Origin: Heyndrickxia sporothermodurans
Lineage (GTDB): Bacteria; Bacillota; Bacilli; Bacillales; Bacillaceae_C
Assembly: GCA_018333075.1 (NCBI GenBank)
Contig: BORH01000020.1
Coordinates: 1 to 64,000 of the forward strand
Direction of reading: 5' to 3'
Length of the DNA stretch: 64,000 nucleotides
How positions within the stretch are numbered: position 1 is the stretch's first letter; each line of letters starts with the position of its first letter. Under the pieces are notes generated by a model. That model ran no database searches, was not told where the DNA came from, and worked only from the letters and a program-made list of their open reading frames with translations. Made by a program: the position numbers and the translations under genes. Below are positions 1-7,977 of the stretch, piece by piece.

Positions 1-10
1 CTTTATAAGG

Positions 11-127
<117 letters not shown>

Positions 128-176
128 GATATAGAAATGGGCGCTTAGCTTTTTTAGATGGCGTAGCAATCAAATG

Positions 177-203
177 TAGCCCCTAATTGGGGCTATTGTT
201 TTG
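177..203 (+). terminator. Hairpin between 5S and the tRNA array
   Basis: A 7-bp stem (tagcccc / ggggcta) with a 5-nt loop is followed by a broken T-run. It may be a weak terminator or processing hairpin that separates 5S rRNA from the tRNAs. Confidence 0.5.
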
Positions 204-215
204 ATTAATAAAATT

Positions 216-290
216 GGCCCGTTGGTCAAGCGGTTAAGACACCGCCCTTTCACGGCGGTAACACGGGTTCGAATCCCGTACGGGTCACCA
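216..290 (+). tRNA. tRNA-Glu (TTC)
   Basis: Full cloverleaf: acceptor ggcccgt/acgggtc, anticodon TTC between ccgcc and ggcgg, T-loop ttcgaat, CCA encoded. First tRNA of the array. Confidence 0.95.
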
Positions 291-299
291 ATAAATAAT

Positions 300-375
300 G
301 GAGGATTAGCTCAGCTGGGAGAGCACCTGCCTTACAAGCAGGGGGTCGGCGGTTCGATCCCGTCATCCTCCACCA
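300..375 (+). tRNA. tRNA-Val (TAC)
   Basis: Acceptor ggaggat/atcctcc, anticodon TAC in stem cctgc/gcagg, T-loop ttcgatc, CCA encoded. Confidence 0.95.
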
Positions 376-386
376 TATTTGATTTT

Positions 387-412
387 GCCGGCCTAGCTCA
401 ATTGGTAGAGCA
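387..412 (+). pseudogene. Partial tRNA-Thr (5' 26 nt only)
   Basis: These 26 bases are identical to the first 26 bases of the intact tRNA-Thr at 534. They cover the acceptor 5' strand and D-arm. The copy then runs into about 121 bp of unrelated sequence with no anticodon or T-arm, so it cannot fold as a tRNA. It looks like a direct-repeat scar left by an insertion or unequal duplication inside the array. Confidence 0.85.
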
Positions 413-533
413 CGACCGAATAAACTACTTTGAATAACATCAGCGTACAGCTTGAGCAACTACATGAGTAATCATACTGAAAGCTGGACGACTTTATGAA
501 GCAGTTATAAATATGGAAAAAACATTTTAATAC

Positions 534-609
<76 letters not shown>

Positions 610-618
610 TTTGGTATT

Positions 619-694
619 GAGCCATTAGCTCAGTTGGTAGAGCATCTGACTTTTAATCAGAGGGTCGAAGGTTCGAGTCCTTCATGGCTCACCA
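619..694 (+). tRNA. tRNA-Lys (TTT)
   Basis: Acceptor gagccat/atggctc, anticodon TTT in stem ctgac/atcag, T-loop ttcgagt, CCA encoded. Confidence 0.95.
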
Positions 695-696
695 TT

Positions 697-771
697 GCGG
701 AAGTAGTTCAGTGGTAGAACACCACCTTGCCAAGGTGGGGGTCGCGGGTTCGAATCCCGTCTTCCGCTCCA
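697..771 (+). tRNA. tRNA-Gly (GCC)
   Basis: Acceptor gcggaag/cttccgc, anticodon GCC in stem ccacc/ggtgg, CCA encoded. Only 2 nt separate it from tRNA-Lys. Confidence 0.95.
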
Positions 772-779
772 TAATATTT

Positions 780-868
780 GCCGGGGTGGCGGAACTGGCA
801 GACGCACAGGACTTAAAATCCTGCGGTAGGTGACTACCGTACCGGTTCGATTCCGGTCCTCGGCACCA
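780..868 (+). tRNA. tRNA-Leu (TAA)
   Basis: Class II tRNA with a long variable arm (cggtaggtgactaccg), anticodon TAA in stem cagga/tcctg, acceptor gccgggg/cctcggc, CCA encoded. Confidence 0.95.
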
Positions 869-909
869 AGAATTTTTGCAAAAGCAAAATATTCTACCAT
901 AAATAATAT

Positions 910-983
910 GCGCCCGTAGCTCAATTGGATAGAGCGTTTGACTACGGATCAAAAGGTTAGGGGTTCGACTCCTCTCGGGCGCG
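910..983 (+). tRNA. tRNA-Arg (ACG)
   Basis: Acceptor gcgcccg/cgggcgc, anticodon ACG (read as ICG after deamination), discriminator G. The 3' CCA is not encoded; the gene is followed by tta. Confidence 0.93.
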
Positions 984-990
984 TTAGCTA

Positions 991-1067
991 CGGGAAGTAG
1001 CTCAGCTTGGTAGAGCACATGGTTTGGGACCATGGGGGTTCAGGTTCGAATCCTGTCTTCTCAACCA
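991..1067 (+). tRNA. tRNA-Pro (TGG), structurally divergent
   Basis: Anticodon TGG in stem catgg/ccatg, CCA encoded. Against the usual Bacillus tRNA-Pro the acceptor 3' strand reads cttctca instead of cttcccg. This gives a C1-A72 mismatch and a G3-U70 wobble, and the first T-stem pair is T-T. G72 is normally an identity base for prolyl-tRNA synthetase, so this copy may be weak or decaying. Confidence 0.85.
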
Positions 1068-1089
1068 TTGGACGCTTAAATATTATCAT

Positions 1090-1162
1090 GGGGCCTTAGC
1101 TCAGCTGGGAGAGCGCCTGCTTTGCACGCAGGAGGTCAGCGGTTCGATCCCGCTAGGCTCCA
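1090..1162 (+). tRNA. tRNA-Ala (TGC)
   Basis: Acceptor ggggcct/aggctcc with the G3-U70 pair typical of alanine tRNA, anticodon TGC in stem cctgc/gcagg. The 3' CCA is not encoded. Confidence 0.95.
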
Positions 1163-1176
1163 TTTACCTTTATTAT

Positions 1177-1250
1177 GGCGGTGTAGCTCAGCTGGCTAGA
1201 GCGTACGGTTCATACCCGTAAGGTCGGGGGTTCGATCCCCTCCGCCGCTA
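1177..1250 (+). tRNA. tRNA-Met (CAT), elongator
   Basis: Anticodon CAT in stem tacgg/cccgta. The acceptor ggcggtg pairs with cgccgct, so it lacks the C1-A72 mark of the initiator. It matches the elongator Met tRNA of Bacillus. CCA is not encoded. Confidence 0.9.
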
Positions 1251-1270
1251 TCTTTCATAATCATAATAAT

Positions 1271-1344
1271 GGACCCTTAGCTCAGCTGGTTAGAGCAGAC
1301 GGCTCATAACCGTCCGGTCGTAGGTTCGAGTCCTACAGGGTCCA
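1271..1344 (+). tRNA. tRNA-Ile2 (CAT, lysidine type)
   Basis: The anticodon reads CAT, but the body (ggaccct acceptor, agacggctCATaaccgtc arm) matches the Bacillus isoleucine tRNA whose C34 is converted to lysidine by TilS. It therefore decodes AUA. CCA is not encoded. Confidence 0.88.
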
Positions 1345-1352
1345 TTCAAAAC

Positions 1353-1445
1353 GGAGGAATACCCAAGTCTGGCTGAAGGGATCGGTCTTGAAAACCGACA
1401 GGCGGGTTAAACCGCGCGGGGGTTCGAATCCCTCTTCCTCCGCCA
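1353..1445 (+). tRNA. tRNA-Ser (TGA)
   Basis: Class II tRNA of 93 nt with long variable arm (caggcgggttaaaccgcgcg), anticodon TGA in stem tcggt/accga, acceptor ggaggaa/ttcctcc, CCA encoded. Confidence 0.95.
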
Positions 1446-1471
1446 TTATTGTAAACTATTATAAAAACTTT

Positions 1472-1548
1472 GGTCCGGTAGTTCAGTTGGTTAGAATGCC
1501 TGCCTGTCACGCAGGAGGTCGCGGGTTCGAGTCCCGTCCGGACCGCCA
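1472..1548 (+). tRNA. tRNA-Asp (GTC)
   Basis: Acceptor ggtccgg/ccggacc, anticodon GTC in stem cctgc/gcagg, discriminator G, CCA encoded. Confidence 0.95.
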
Positions 1549-1581
1549 TTAAACTAAATAAATGTTAGCTTTTTATAAAAT

Positions 1582-1666
1582 GGAGGGGTAGCGAAGTGGC
1601 TAAACGCGGCGGACTGTAAATCCGCTCCCTCAGGGTTCGGCGGTTCGAATCCGTCCCCCTCCACCA
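1582..1666 (+). tRNA. tRNA-Tyr (GTA)
   Basis: Class II tRNA, anticodon GTA in stem ggcgga/tccgc, long variable arm (tccctcagggttcgg), acceptor ggagggg/cccctcc, CCA encoded. Confidence 0.95.
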
Positions 1667-1669
1667 TTT

Positions 1670-1743
1670 AGGGGTATAGTTTAATGGTAAAACGAAGGTC
1701 TCCAAAACCTTTGATGTGGGTTCGATTCCTACTACCCCTGCCA
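1670..1743 (+). tRNA. tRNA-Trp (CCA)
   Basis: Acceptor aggggta/tacccct, anticodon CCA in stem aaggt/acctt, discriminator G, 3' CCA encoded. Confidence 0.94.
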
Positions 1744-1752
1744 ACGTATTAT

Positions 1753-1829
1753 GGCGGTTGTGGCGAAGTGGTTAACGCATCGGATTGTGGTTCCGACATT
1801 CGTGGGTTCGATTCCCATCAACCGCCCCA
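1753..1829 (+). tRNA. tRNA-His (GTG)
   Basis: Anticodon GTG in stem tcgga/tccga. The extra 5' G(-1) faces C73, as in all bacterial histidine tRNAs. CCA encoded. Confidence 0.94.
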
Positions 1830-1901
1830 TTTTAGTCAAACAGTAAGTCATTGAACTTTGACTCCATCATATTATTAATAATTTATTGCTTATCAAATCT
1901 G

Positions 1902-1975
<74 letters not shown>

Positions 1976-1994
1976 AGCCTAATACTTTATCTAT

Positions 1995-2068
1995 GCGGGT
2001 GTAGTTTAATGGTAAAACTCCAGCCTTCCAAGCTGATGTCGTGGGTTCGATTCCCATCACCCGCTCCA
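1995..2068 (+). tRNA. tRNA-Gly (TCC)
   Basis: Acceptor gcgggtg/cacccgc, anticodon TCC in stem cagcc/agctg, CCA encoded. Second glycine isoacceptor of the array. Confidence 0.94.
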
Positions 2069-2079
2069 ACTTACATAAA

Positions 2080-2153
<74 letters not shown>

Positions 2154-2177
2154 TTAAATAATTCAATATACGTTTTT

Positions 2178-2208
2178 AAAACTAGCTAATAAATTAGCTA
2201 GTTTTTTT
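2178..2208 (+). terminator. Terminator of the rRNA/tRNA operon
   Basis: An 11-bp inverted repeat (aactagctaat / attagctagtt) with a tiny loop is followed by seven Ts. This is a strong rho-independent terminator. Confidence 0.9.
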
Positions 2209-3018
2209 GTTATATATTAAATGAACAATTCTAGATTTGTTATTTAAATATTGGCAGAGATTCAAATTGCAATGGCACTATGCGACGAGCGAGATATATC
2301 CCATATGAATATTCTTCGCGTGTGAGCTGATTTTGTTGTCATAACAGAATACTTACTTTGATAGATGATAGTTTAAGCGAACGGAAGATAAATCCCTAAT
2401 AGAGTCGAAAGATTACTATTATAGCAGAAATATTTTTTTTATTGACGATAATTCATTTTTAAAGGTGAATTATTTTTTGGGGGAAAGTTATTTCATCTTT
2501 ATAGTCGATATTTTCTGCAACTGTGGAGATAAATTAAATTTTGCTGTAGATAAAGTTCAAATTTTCGGAGATAAATAATGAAAAGCGGGTGAAATAACTA
2601 TTTTATATCAGATATATCGAAAGTATCGCAGAATTAAATGTTTACATTCAGCACATATTTCGAAAATCGAGATTTGTCCTATTGTATTTTTTAAAAATAT
2701 ATGTCAGAGAAAGGTATATATACAGTAGGTGAATATTAGTTTTTCAGATGGGAGTATGGAAGATGGAAGAGGAATTTAATTATCAAAGTTAAAAAACACT
2801 TTTTGTAAATGAAAATATTGTAAGGTATGATGGAAATGAAATACACCATGCTATATTCATACACTGGGTACATACCTGTAAAAGAATGGACTAAATTCTC
2901 ACTTACAGTATCATTGTAATATGTCGGACGGTTGACAAGTTTTTCTAAAATCTACTTATAGAACAATGAAAGATAGAAAGATTCAACATATCTTGATTAA
3001 AAATAGGAAGTGAGACTA
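2209..3018. other. About 800 bp spacer without a recognisable gene
   Basis: No frame in this AT-rich stretch gives a convincing protein, and no RNA family was recognised. A TTGACA hexamer at 2933-2938 is followed by a weak -10 near 2956-2962 and could drive the next gene. Confidence 0.5.
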
Positions 3019-3531
3019 TTGATAAATATTCATGCATTGAAATATCCAAACATTCTTCATTATGAGTGGAGTGGTGATATTATTGAGAGAACTTCTGATT
3101 ACCTGCTCGTTCTATGTAAACCAGGTACAAGATTCACACATCATACTAGGGGGACATCAGAAATTAAATCAAATGCATGGCTTGAATTTTTCCCTTTAAA
3201 TGATTGGTATACTGTTTCAATGGAGTTGAATCAAGGCAAAATTGTCTCCTATTATTGCAATATTGCCTTACCTCCTGTTTTTATTAAAAATCGAATTCAA
3301 TTTATCGATTTAGACTTGGATATTGTCAAGGGGCACAATGAGGAGGAGTGGAATGTAGTAGATGAAGAAGAGTTTGAGATAAATAGGATAAAATACAACT
3401 ATTCTTCTGAAATGATAGAGGGAGCAGTAGATGCACTGGAAAGACTAAAGGAAAAAATAAAGATGAAGGAATTTCCTTTTAATGATGAAGTATATGTAAA
3501 GCTTGAGAATCAGCAAAAAAAGATAAATTAA
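3019..3531 (+). CDS. DUF402 domain protein
   Basis: About 170 aa, soluble. The middle carries the DUF402 pattern: a short beta-rich fold with a W-x-EFFP-x-(N)DWY-type core around residues 55-65 and a conserved IDLDLDI segment near residue 98. It ends in a charged helix. DUF402 proteins include ribonucleoside-diphosphatases and FAU-1-type RNA-binding proteins; which activity applies here cannot be read. I place the start at TTG 3019 because AGGAAGTGA sits 6-8 nt upstream; GTG 3010 is possible but leaves no room for a ribosome site. A HAD phosphatase follows after 18 nt, suggesting cotranscription. Confidence 0.75.
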   Translation: MINIHALKYPNILHYEWSGDIIERTSDYLLVLCKPGTRFTHHTRGTSEIKSNAWLEFFPLNDWYTVSMELNQGKIVSYYCNIALPPVFIKNRIQFIDLDLDIVKGHNEEEWNVVDEEEFEINRIKYNYSSEMIEGAVDALERLKEKIKMKEFPFNDEVYVKLENQQKKIN

Positions 3532-3549
3532 TATGAATGGTGAGAAAAA

Positions 3550-4197
3550 ATGACGAAGTCAATTATTTTTGATATGGATGGAACACTTTTTCAAACAAAT
3601 AAAATATTAGAGATATCACTTGAGGAAACATTTGAATATTTAAGAGTAAAGGAGGGCTGGGAAGGAAGGACACCGGTTGAAGAATACCGTAAGATTATGG
3701 GAGTTCCTTTATCGGTTGTGTGGGAGAACTTATTGCCTAGCTATTCAAATCAAATTCGTTTAGATGTAAATGATTTCTTTCATGAAAGATTAATCGAGAA
3801 TATATATAAAGGGAATGGAGCACTCTATCCAAATGTAGAGAATACCTTTACCTATTTAAAAAATAGTGGTTATACCGTATACATTGCTAGTAATGGGCTA
3901 CCAGAGTATTTAAGTGCAATCGTAGATTACTACAAATTAAACCGATGGTTAACCGATGTTTATAGCATTCAACAAATAGAATCTAAGGAGAAATCAGAAT
4001 TAGTTCGTACATTAATCCAAAAATGTAACATAACTGGTGGAGCAATGGTAGGTGACCGGATATCCGATATTCAGGCAGCAAAATTAAATGGATTATTAGC
4101 CGTTGGGTGTAATTTTGATTTTGCACAAGCTGATGAGCTAGAGCAAGCAGATATAGTCATTAATGATATTTTTGAATTAAGGGGCATTTTTAGTTAA
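3550..4197 (+). CDS. HAD-superfamily hydrolase, phosphoglycolate phosphatase type
   Basis: 215 aa. Motif I DMDGT lies at residues 8-12 with both nucleophile and acid/base Asp. Motif II (IASNG) is near residue 116, a conserved Lys follows in the ESKEKSEL segment, and motif IV (VGDRISDIQAAK) is near residue 167, which completes the HAD active site. A helical cap domain lies between motif I and II. It probably removes phosphate from a small metabolite; the substrate is unknown. It sits between the DUF402 and methyltransferase genes with short gaps (18 and 25 nt), so the three are likely one transcript. Confidence 0.85.
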   Translation: MTKSIIFDMDGTLFQTNKILEISLEETFEYLRVKEGWEGRTPVEEYRKIMGVPLSVVWENLLPSYSNQIRLDVNDFFHERLIENIYKGNGALYPNVENTFTYLKNSGYTVYIASNGLPEYLSAIVDYYKLNRWLTDVYSIQQIESKEKSELVRTLIQKCNITGGAMVGDRISDIQAAKLNGLLAVGCNFDFAQADELEQADIVINDIFELRGIFS

Positions 4198-4222
4198 GAA
4201 AAAGAATAAAGGGGATTTATTC

Positions 4223-5101
4223 ATGGGTGAATACTTTTGGAATGATCAGCTTGAGTATTTAATGAGTACAAGAGATTTATATTATAATGATGATTATTTG
4301 GAATTTTTAGTAAAGAATGTCTGGAAGATTGATAAACCAGTAGATTTGGTTGACTATGGGTGTGGCTATGGCTATCTAGGTTTAAAATTACTGCCTTTGT
4401 TACCGAAAGAAAGCAGTTATACGGGGATTGATATGGGGGAGCAGTTAATTCGTAAAGCAGAAGAAATTTTTCAGAATACCTCTTTTCAGTCAAAGTTCAA
4501 TCGTGCAGATATTCATTCAATTGATATAGATAAAAAATATGATATTGCTCTCTGTCATGCATTTTTATTGCATGTAAATAATCCAAGAAATGTATTAAAA
4601 AAAATGCTTAATAGTGTAAAGAAGAATGGGAAAATAGTCTGTTTTGAGCCACATTGGATTTCTTCTATGTCATCCTATTATATTGGCAATGAGGACACAT
4701 CAAAAATCATTCCTTTAGGGATTTTACAAAAACTTTTTGAACATGATGCAAAGTGTAATGGAAAGGATGGCAACATAGGAATTAAATTGCCTATCTACTT
4801 AAGCGAATTAGGAGTGATAGATATTCAATGCAGAGTCAGTGATAAAGTGAATTTTCTTGATTCGAATAGGAAGGACGATAGGAATTTGAATTTGTATGAA
4901 TCATTAAAAATGGATGGTTTTGCCGAAGCACCTGTGGAAGAGGAGGAATTCATCACCCGTTTAGTAAAGCGAGGTGCAACACGCTCAGAAGCTCAATATC
5001 AATATGATTCAGAGTTATATTTATCTAACATCTTTTCTATCCATTCTTCTTTGACTTATGCACCAAGTATGAAGATCACTTTCGGTACAGTAAAAGGATA
5101 G
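4223..5101 (+). CDS. Class I SAM-dependent methyltransferase
   Basis: 292 aa. The SAM-binding motif I is DYGCGYGYLGLKL at about residues 40-52, with the acidic post-I residue in TGIDMG near residue 73. A motif II-like stretch (YDIALCHAFLLHV) and KNGKIVCFEPHW complete a Rossmann methyltransferase core. The C-terminal third is mostly helical and may hold the substrate. Family members act on small molecules, quinones or proteins, and the target is not evident. AAGGGGAT before ATG 4223 is a good ribosome site. Third gene of the 3019-5101 cluster. Confidence 0.8.
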   Translation: MGEYFWNDQLEYLMSTRDLYYNDDYLEFLVKNVWKIDKPVDLVDYGCGYGYLGLKLLPLLPKESSYTGIDMGEQLIRKAEEIFQNTSFQSKFNRADIHSIDIDKKYDIALCHAFLLHVNNPRNVLKKMLNSVKKNGKIVCFEPHWISSMSSYYIGNEDTSKIIPLGILQKLFEHDAKCNGKDGNIGIKLPIYLSELGVIDIQCRVSDKVNFLDSNRKDDRNLNLYESLKMDGFAEAPVEEEEFITRLVKRGATRSEAQYQYDSELYLSNIFSIHSSLTYAPSMKITFGTVKG

Positions 5102-5197
5102 ATATTTTATTTAATTAATGGAGAAGCAATTTTTATTATAGAAATGGAAGGACTTTATAAAACGCTCTAATTGAAAATGTGAGGAGAATTTGATAAG

Positions 5198-5219
5198 ATA
5201 TAGAATGAACGTTCAGTAT
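5198..5219. promoter_or_regulatory. TetR operator copy 1
   Basis: A perfect TGAACGTTCA palindrome lies inside a 22-bp stretch that recurs exactly at 5933-5954. It sits about 40 nt before the tetR start, so it should mediate autoregulation. Confidence 0.8.
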
Positions 5220-5260
5220 TAATGTTGAAAAGATTATCGATTGGATCGAGGTAGATTTTG

Positions 5261-5860
5261 GTGAATAAAAAGCAACTGCAAAGTGAACAGACCAAAAAGC
5301 GGGTTGCTGATGCTGCAAGAGCCTTGTTTGTTCAAAAGGGATATAAAGCTACTTCCATAGAGGATATTGTGGATGCTACAGGCAGCAGCAAAGGAAATAT
5401 ATATTATCATTTTAAGAGTAAGGAAGGCTTGTTTCTTTATTTGCTTGATGAGTGGGACCTGGAATGGGAGCAAAATTGGAAACAGAAGGAATCACTTTAT
5501 GATTCGATAACTGATAAGCTGTTTGGCATGGCAGAACAGATGGCTCTTGAAGACTTGAATCATCCTCTTACTAAAGCTGCTGATGAGTTTTTTATCAATG
5601 AAGAAAAGACAAATGAGGTTGAAGAAAGAATTGCAGAGATGGTTGCGGGACATTTGAAATTTAATCAAAAATTGCTGCAACAAGGTATTGAAAGTGGAGA
5701 ATTTAAACAAACTAATACAGAAGATCTTGCCGTAGTTCTAGAAAGCGTATGGATGGGACTTGGACAAATGTCGCGAAGTAATAGTCTTGAAGAAGCTTTA
5801 AAGCTTTATCACTTAGCCATTAAGGTTTTCTTATATGGAATTGCCAAGGATTCTATTTAA
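5261..5860 (+). CDS. TetR/AcrR-family repressor of the adjacent MFS gene
   Basis: About 200 aa. The N-terminal TetR helix-turn-helix is clear (ARALFVQKGYKATSIEDIV, then GSSKGNIYYHFKSKEGLF, residues 17-55). The rest is a ligand-binding helical domain with TetR_C-like character. GTG 5261 is preferred over TTG 5258 because GAGGT lies 8 nt upstream. An identical 22-bp palindromic operator precedes this gene and the MFS gene downstream, so it very likely represses both and releases them when a transported compound binds. Confidence 0.88.
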   Translation: MNKKQLQSEQTKKRVADAARALFVQKGYKATSIEDIVDATGSSKGNIYYHFKSKEGLFLYLLDEWDLEWEQNWKQKESLYDSITDKLFGMAEQMALEDLNHPLTKAADEFFINEEKTNEVEERIAEMVAGHLKFNQKLLQQGIESGEFKQTNTEDLAVVLESVWMGLGQMSRSNSLEEALKLYHLAIKVFLYGIAKDSI

Positions 5861-5932
5861 TGATTGATTGGATTACTGAATACAGCAAATGACCTTTTGC
5901 TCGTTATTCTAGTAATCCTTATTTAAGCTTTA

Positions 5933-5954
5933 ATATAGAATGAACGTTCAGTAT
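5933..5954. promoter_or_regulatory. TetR operator copy 2
   Basis: Exact 22-bp repeat of the operator at 5198-5219, here about 50 nt before the MFS start codon. The centre is TGAACGTTCA. Confidence 0.8.
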
Positions 5955-6003
5955 CTTTATTGATACAGATATACCTTATTTTGAAGAATTACTGGAGGTT
6001 TTT

Positions 6004-7227
6004 ATGACATTATTGCTAAGAAATAGAGGAGCTATTTTGCTTCTTATGTTAAATATATTTTTAATATTTACGGGAATTGGTTTAGTTATTCCTATTATGC
6101 CTACGTATATGACGGAGCTTCATATTAATGGAAGCATTGTCGGGCTGTTAGTTGCAGCATTTTCATTAACACAATTGTTGTTTTCTCCGTTTGCAGGAAG
6201 ACTTTCGGATAGATTAGGAAGGAAAAAAATTATCGTATTAGGTATGGTGGTTTTTGCTCTTTCCGAGTGGATGTTTGGAGCTGTAAGCTCAGCGTTCTTT
6301 CTATTTGCTTCAAGAATGCTAGGTGGCATTGGTGCAGCTCTCATTATGCCAGCAGTTATGGCTTATACAGCAGATGTTACCTCAACAAAAGAGAGAGCAA
6401 AGGGAATGGGATACATAAATGCAGCGATAACAACTGGATTTATTATCGGACCGGGAATTGGAGGATATATTGCTGAATTTGGAATCCGTGCTCCTTTTTA
6501 TGCTGCTGCTGTAGCGGGAGCCGTTTCCGCTTTAATTACACTTTTTGTTTTACCTGAGTCAATGACAGAAAGAAATCTGGAGATGTCCAAGAAAGAGCAA
6601 GTGAAAAAAGAAGGCCTTATCACACAGTTGTTACAATCTTACCGTCAGCCTTACTTTTTGAGTTTAATTATTGTCTTTGTTATGTCCTTTGGATTAGCAA
6701 ACTATGAAACAGTTTTTGGATTATTTGTTGATCATAAATTCAATTTTACTCCGAAAGATATTGCCTTTATTATTACCTTTGGGTCGATTTCAGGTGCAGT
6801 TGTTCAGGTCACTATATTTGGATGGATATTAAATCGATTTGGAGAGAAAAATGTCATTTCCGTTTGTTTAGTGGTAGCAAGTCTATTCGTCCTGTTGACA
6901 CTTCTTGTCCATAAATATTGGATGATTATCGTTGTTACATTTATCGTGTTTTTAGCAATCGATATTATGAGACCAGCAATTGGTACTCAAATGTCAAAAA
7001 TGGCTCAGGATCAGCAAGGATATGTAGCAGGACTAAACTCAGCTTTTACTAGCCTTGGAAATATAATAGGTCCTGTTATTGCGGGCTTTCTATTTGATTT
7101 TAATATAAATTATCCATATATTTCAGCGTTTCTCGTTTTATTCATCTGTTTTATTTTGTCTTTACGAGCTAGTGACAGCAGTAAACAATCAAAACCTATA
7201 GAGTCAAAAGGAAATACTCCTGTATAA
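6004..7227 (+). CDS. MFS drug efflux transporter (DHA1, NorA/Bmr-like)
   Basis: 407 aa with 12 predicted membrane helices. Motif A (GRLSDRLGRKK, residues 66-76) lies between helices 2 and 3. The motif C-like segment GPGIGGYIAEFG in helix 5 is the mark of proton-coupled drug antiporters. Layout and length match NorA, Bmr and Blt, which export hydrophobic cations and fluoroquinolones. The substrate here is not determined. The gene is controlled by the upstream TetR regulator through a shared operator. Confidence 0.88.
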   Translation: MTLLLRNRGAILLLMLNIFLIFTGIGLVIPIMPTYMTELHINGSIVGLLVAAFSLTQLLFSPFAGRLSDRLGRKKIIVLGMVVFALSEWMFGAVSSAFFLFASRMLGGIGAALIMPAVMAYTADVTSTKERAKGMGYINAAITTGFIIGPGIGGYIAEFGIRAPFYAAAVAGAVSALITLFVLPESMTERNLEMSKKEQVKKEGLITQLLQSYRQPYFLSLIIVFVMSFGLANYETVFGLFVDHKFNFTPKDIAFIITFGSISGAVVQVTIFGWILNRFGEKNVISVCLVVASLFVLLTLLVHKYWMIIVVTFIVFLAIDIMRPAIGTQMSKMAQDQQGYVAGLNSAFTSLGNIIGPVIAGFLFDFNINYPYISAFLVLFICFILSLRASDSSKQSKPIESKGNTPV

Positions 7228-7235
7228 AGAGTAAA

Positions 7236-7280
7236 AAATTCCTTCCAGTGAAAAACTAAAAAAACTGGAGGGATTTTTTT
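7236..7280 (+). terminator. Terminator overlapping the next gene's ribosome site
   Basis: An imperfect 11-bp stem (ttccttccagt / actggagggat) is followed by seven Ts directly before the ATG at 7281. The 3' arm contains GGAGGG, the only plausible ribosome site of the spore-protein gene, so transcript read-through would hide that site. Confidence 0.7.
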
Positions 7281-7487
7281 ATGGATAAAAAAGAAGCTTT
7301 TACTGTGACTGGGACAAACATTGATGAAGTAAAAAGAGCCAATGCACAATCAGGCATGTCTTATAATGAGGTGAAGGAATGGATGGCAAAAACGAATGGT
7401 GGGCATGGTACAGCCATCTATAGTGATACAGATGTTGAAGAAATAAAAAGGAAAAATCAACAGGGAGTAAATGATTGGAAAAAATAG
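7281..7487 (+). CDS. Gamma-type small acid-soluble spore protein
   Basis: 68 aa, hydrophilic and lacking Cys. Two related segments, TNIDEVKRANAQSG and TDVEEIKRKNQQG, resemble the T-x-x-(E/Q)-V-K-x-x-N-x-(Q/A) repeats of gamma-type SASP, which store amino acids in spores. It is shorter than SspE (about 84 aa) and matches the divergent short family in Bacillaceae. Its ribosome site GGAGGG lies in the 3' arm of the upstream terminator, which suggests a forespore promoter within or just before the hairpin; that promoter could not be read with confidence. Confidence 0.7.
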   Translation: MDKKEAFTVTGTNIDEVKRANAQSGMSYNEVKEWMAKTNGGHGTAIYSDTDVEEIKRKNQQGVNDWKK

Positions 7488-7595
7488 TTAGAATATCAAT
7501 TTTTTTGTTTTATAAGTGTGATATATTTTAAAAGGATTGCTAATGTACAATTGATATCTCCAACAAATAGAAGAGAGTTGGAGAAGGTTTGAAGG

Positions 7596-7850
7596 GTGGA
7601 ATGGGTTAGAGACTTTTATCATCAACAGTTTGAGTATTTGGGAAGCAAAATGGAAATTGATGAGTATCAACTGAAATTGTTAAAAAAGATGGAGGATTTT
7701 CATAGAAGGTTTAACATCTTATTGTTAAAGGCTAATCTATCGATGTCAATGATTATCTCAGGTGGGGAAATGGACTATATAACATGGGAATATTATCAGA
7801 AAGTTCCTTTGGAAGAGGCTAGGTCGTATACTTGTTTTCTCACAAAATAA
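7596..7850 (+). CDS. Hypothetical protein, 84 aa
   Basis: Not recognised. Starts with GTG 7596, preceded by GGAGAAGG at 8-nt spacing. The N-terminal half is amphipathic helix with many charged residues (YQLKLLKKMEDFHRRF); the C-terminal half is mixed. No signal peptide or metal site is seen. Monocistronic, ended by the hairpin at 7861-7904. Confidence 0.55.
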   Translation: MEWVRDFYHQQFEYLGSKMEIDEYQLKLLKKMEDFHRRFNILLLKANLSMSMIISGGEMDYITWEYYQKVPLEEARSYTCFLTK

Positions 7851-7860
7851 ATTAAACTTG

Positions 7861-7904
7861 AGCCCTAAGTATGTGTAATTGACTCCATATTTAGGGTTTT
7901 ATTT
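7861..7904 (+). terminator. Rho-independent terminator
   Basis: Stem gccctaa / ttaggg with supporting AT pairs (gtatg / catat) and a following T-rich tract. Ends the 7596 transcript. Confidence 0.7.
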
Positions 7905-7977
7905 TATTTTCGAAACCTTTTCTTTGCATTTACGTATTATTTTAGTAAATCATGTTTAACAGAGGGAGGGAAAAATT

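Noticed and set aside
5861-5932. Terminator between tetR and the MFS gene (ggattact / agtaatcc)
   Set aside because: The stem is short with a loop of about 30 nt and no proper T-run; it was not strong enough to list as a terminator.
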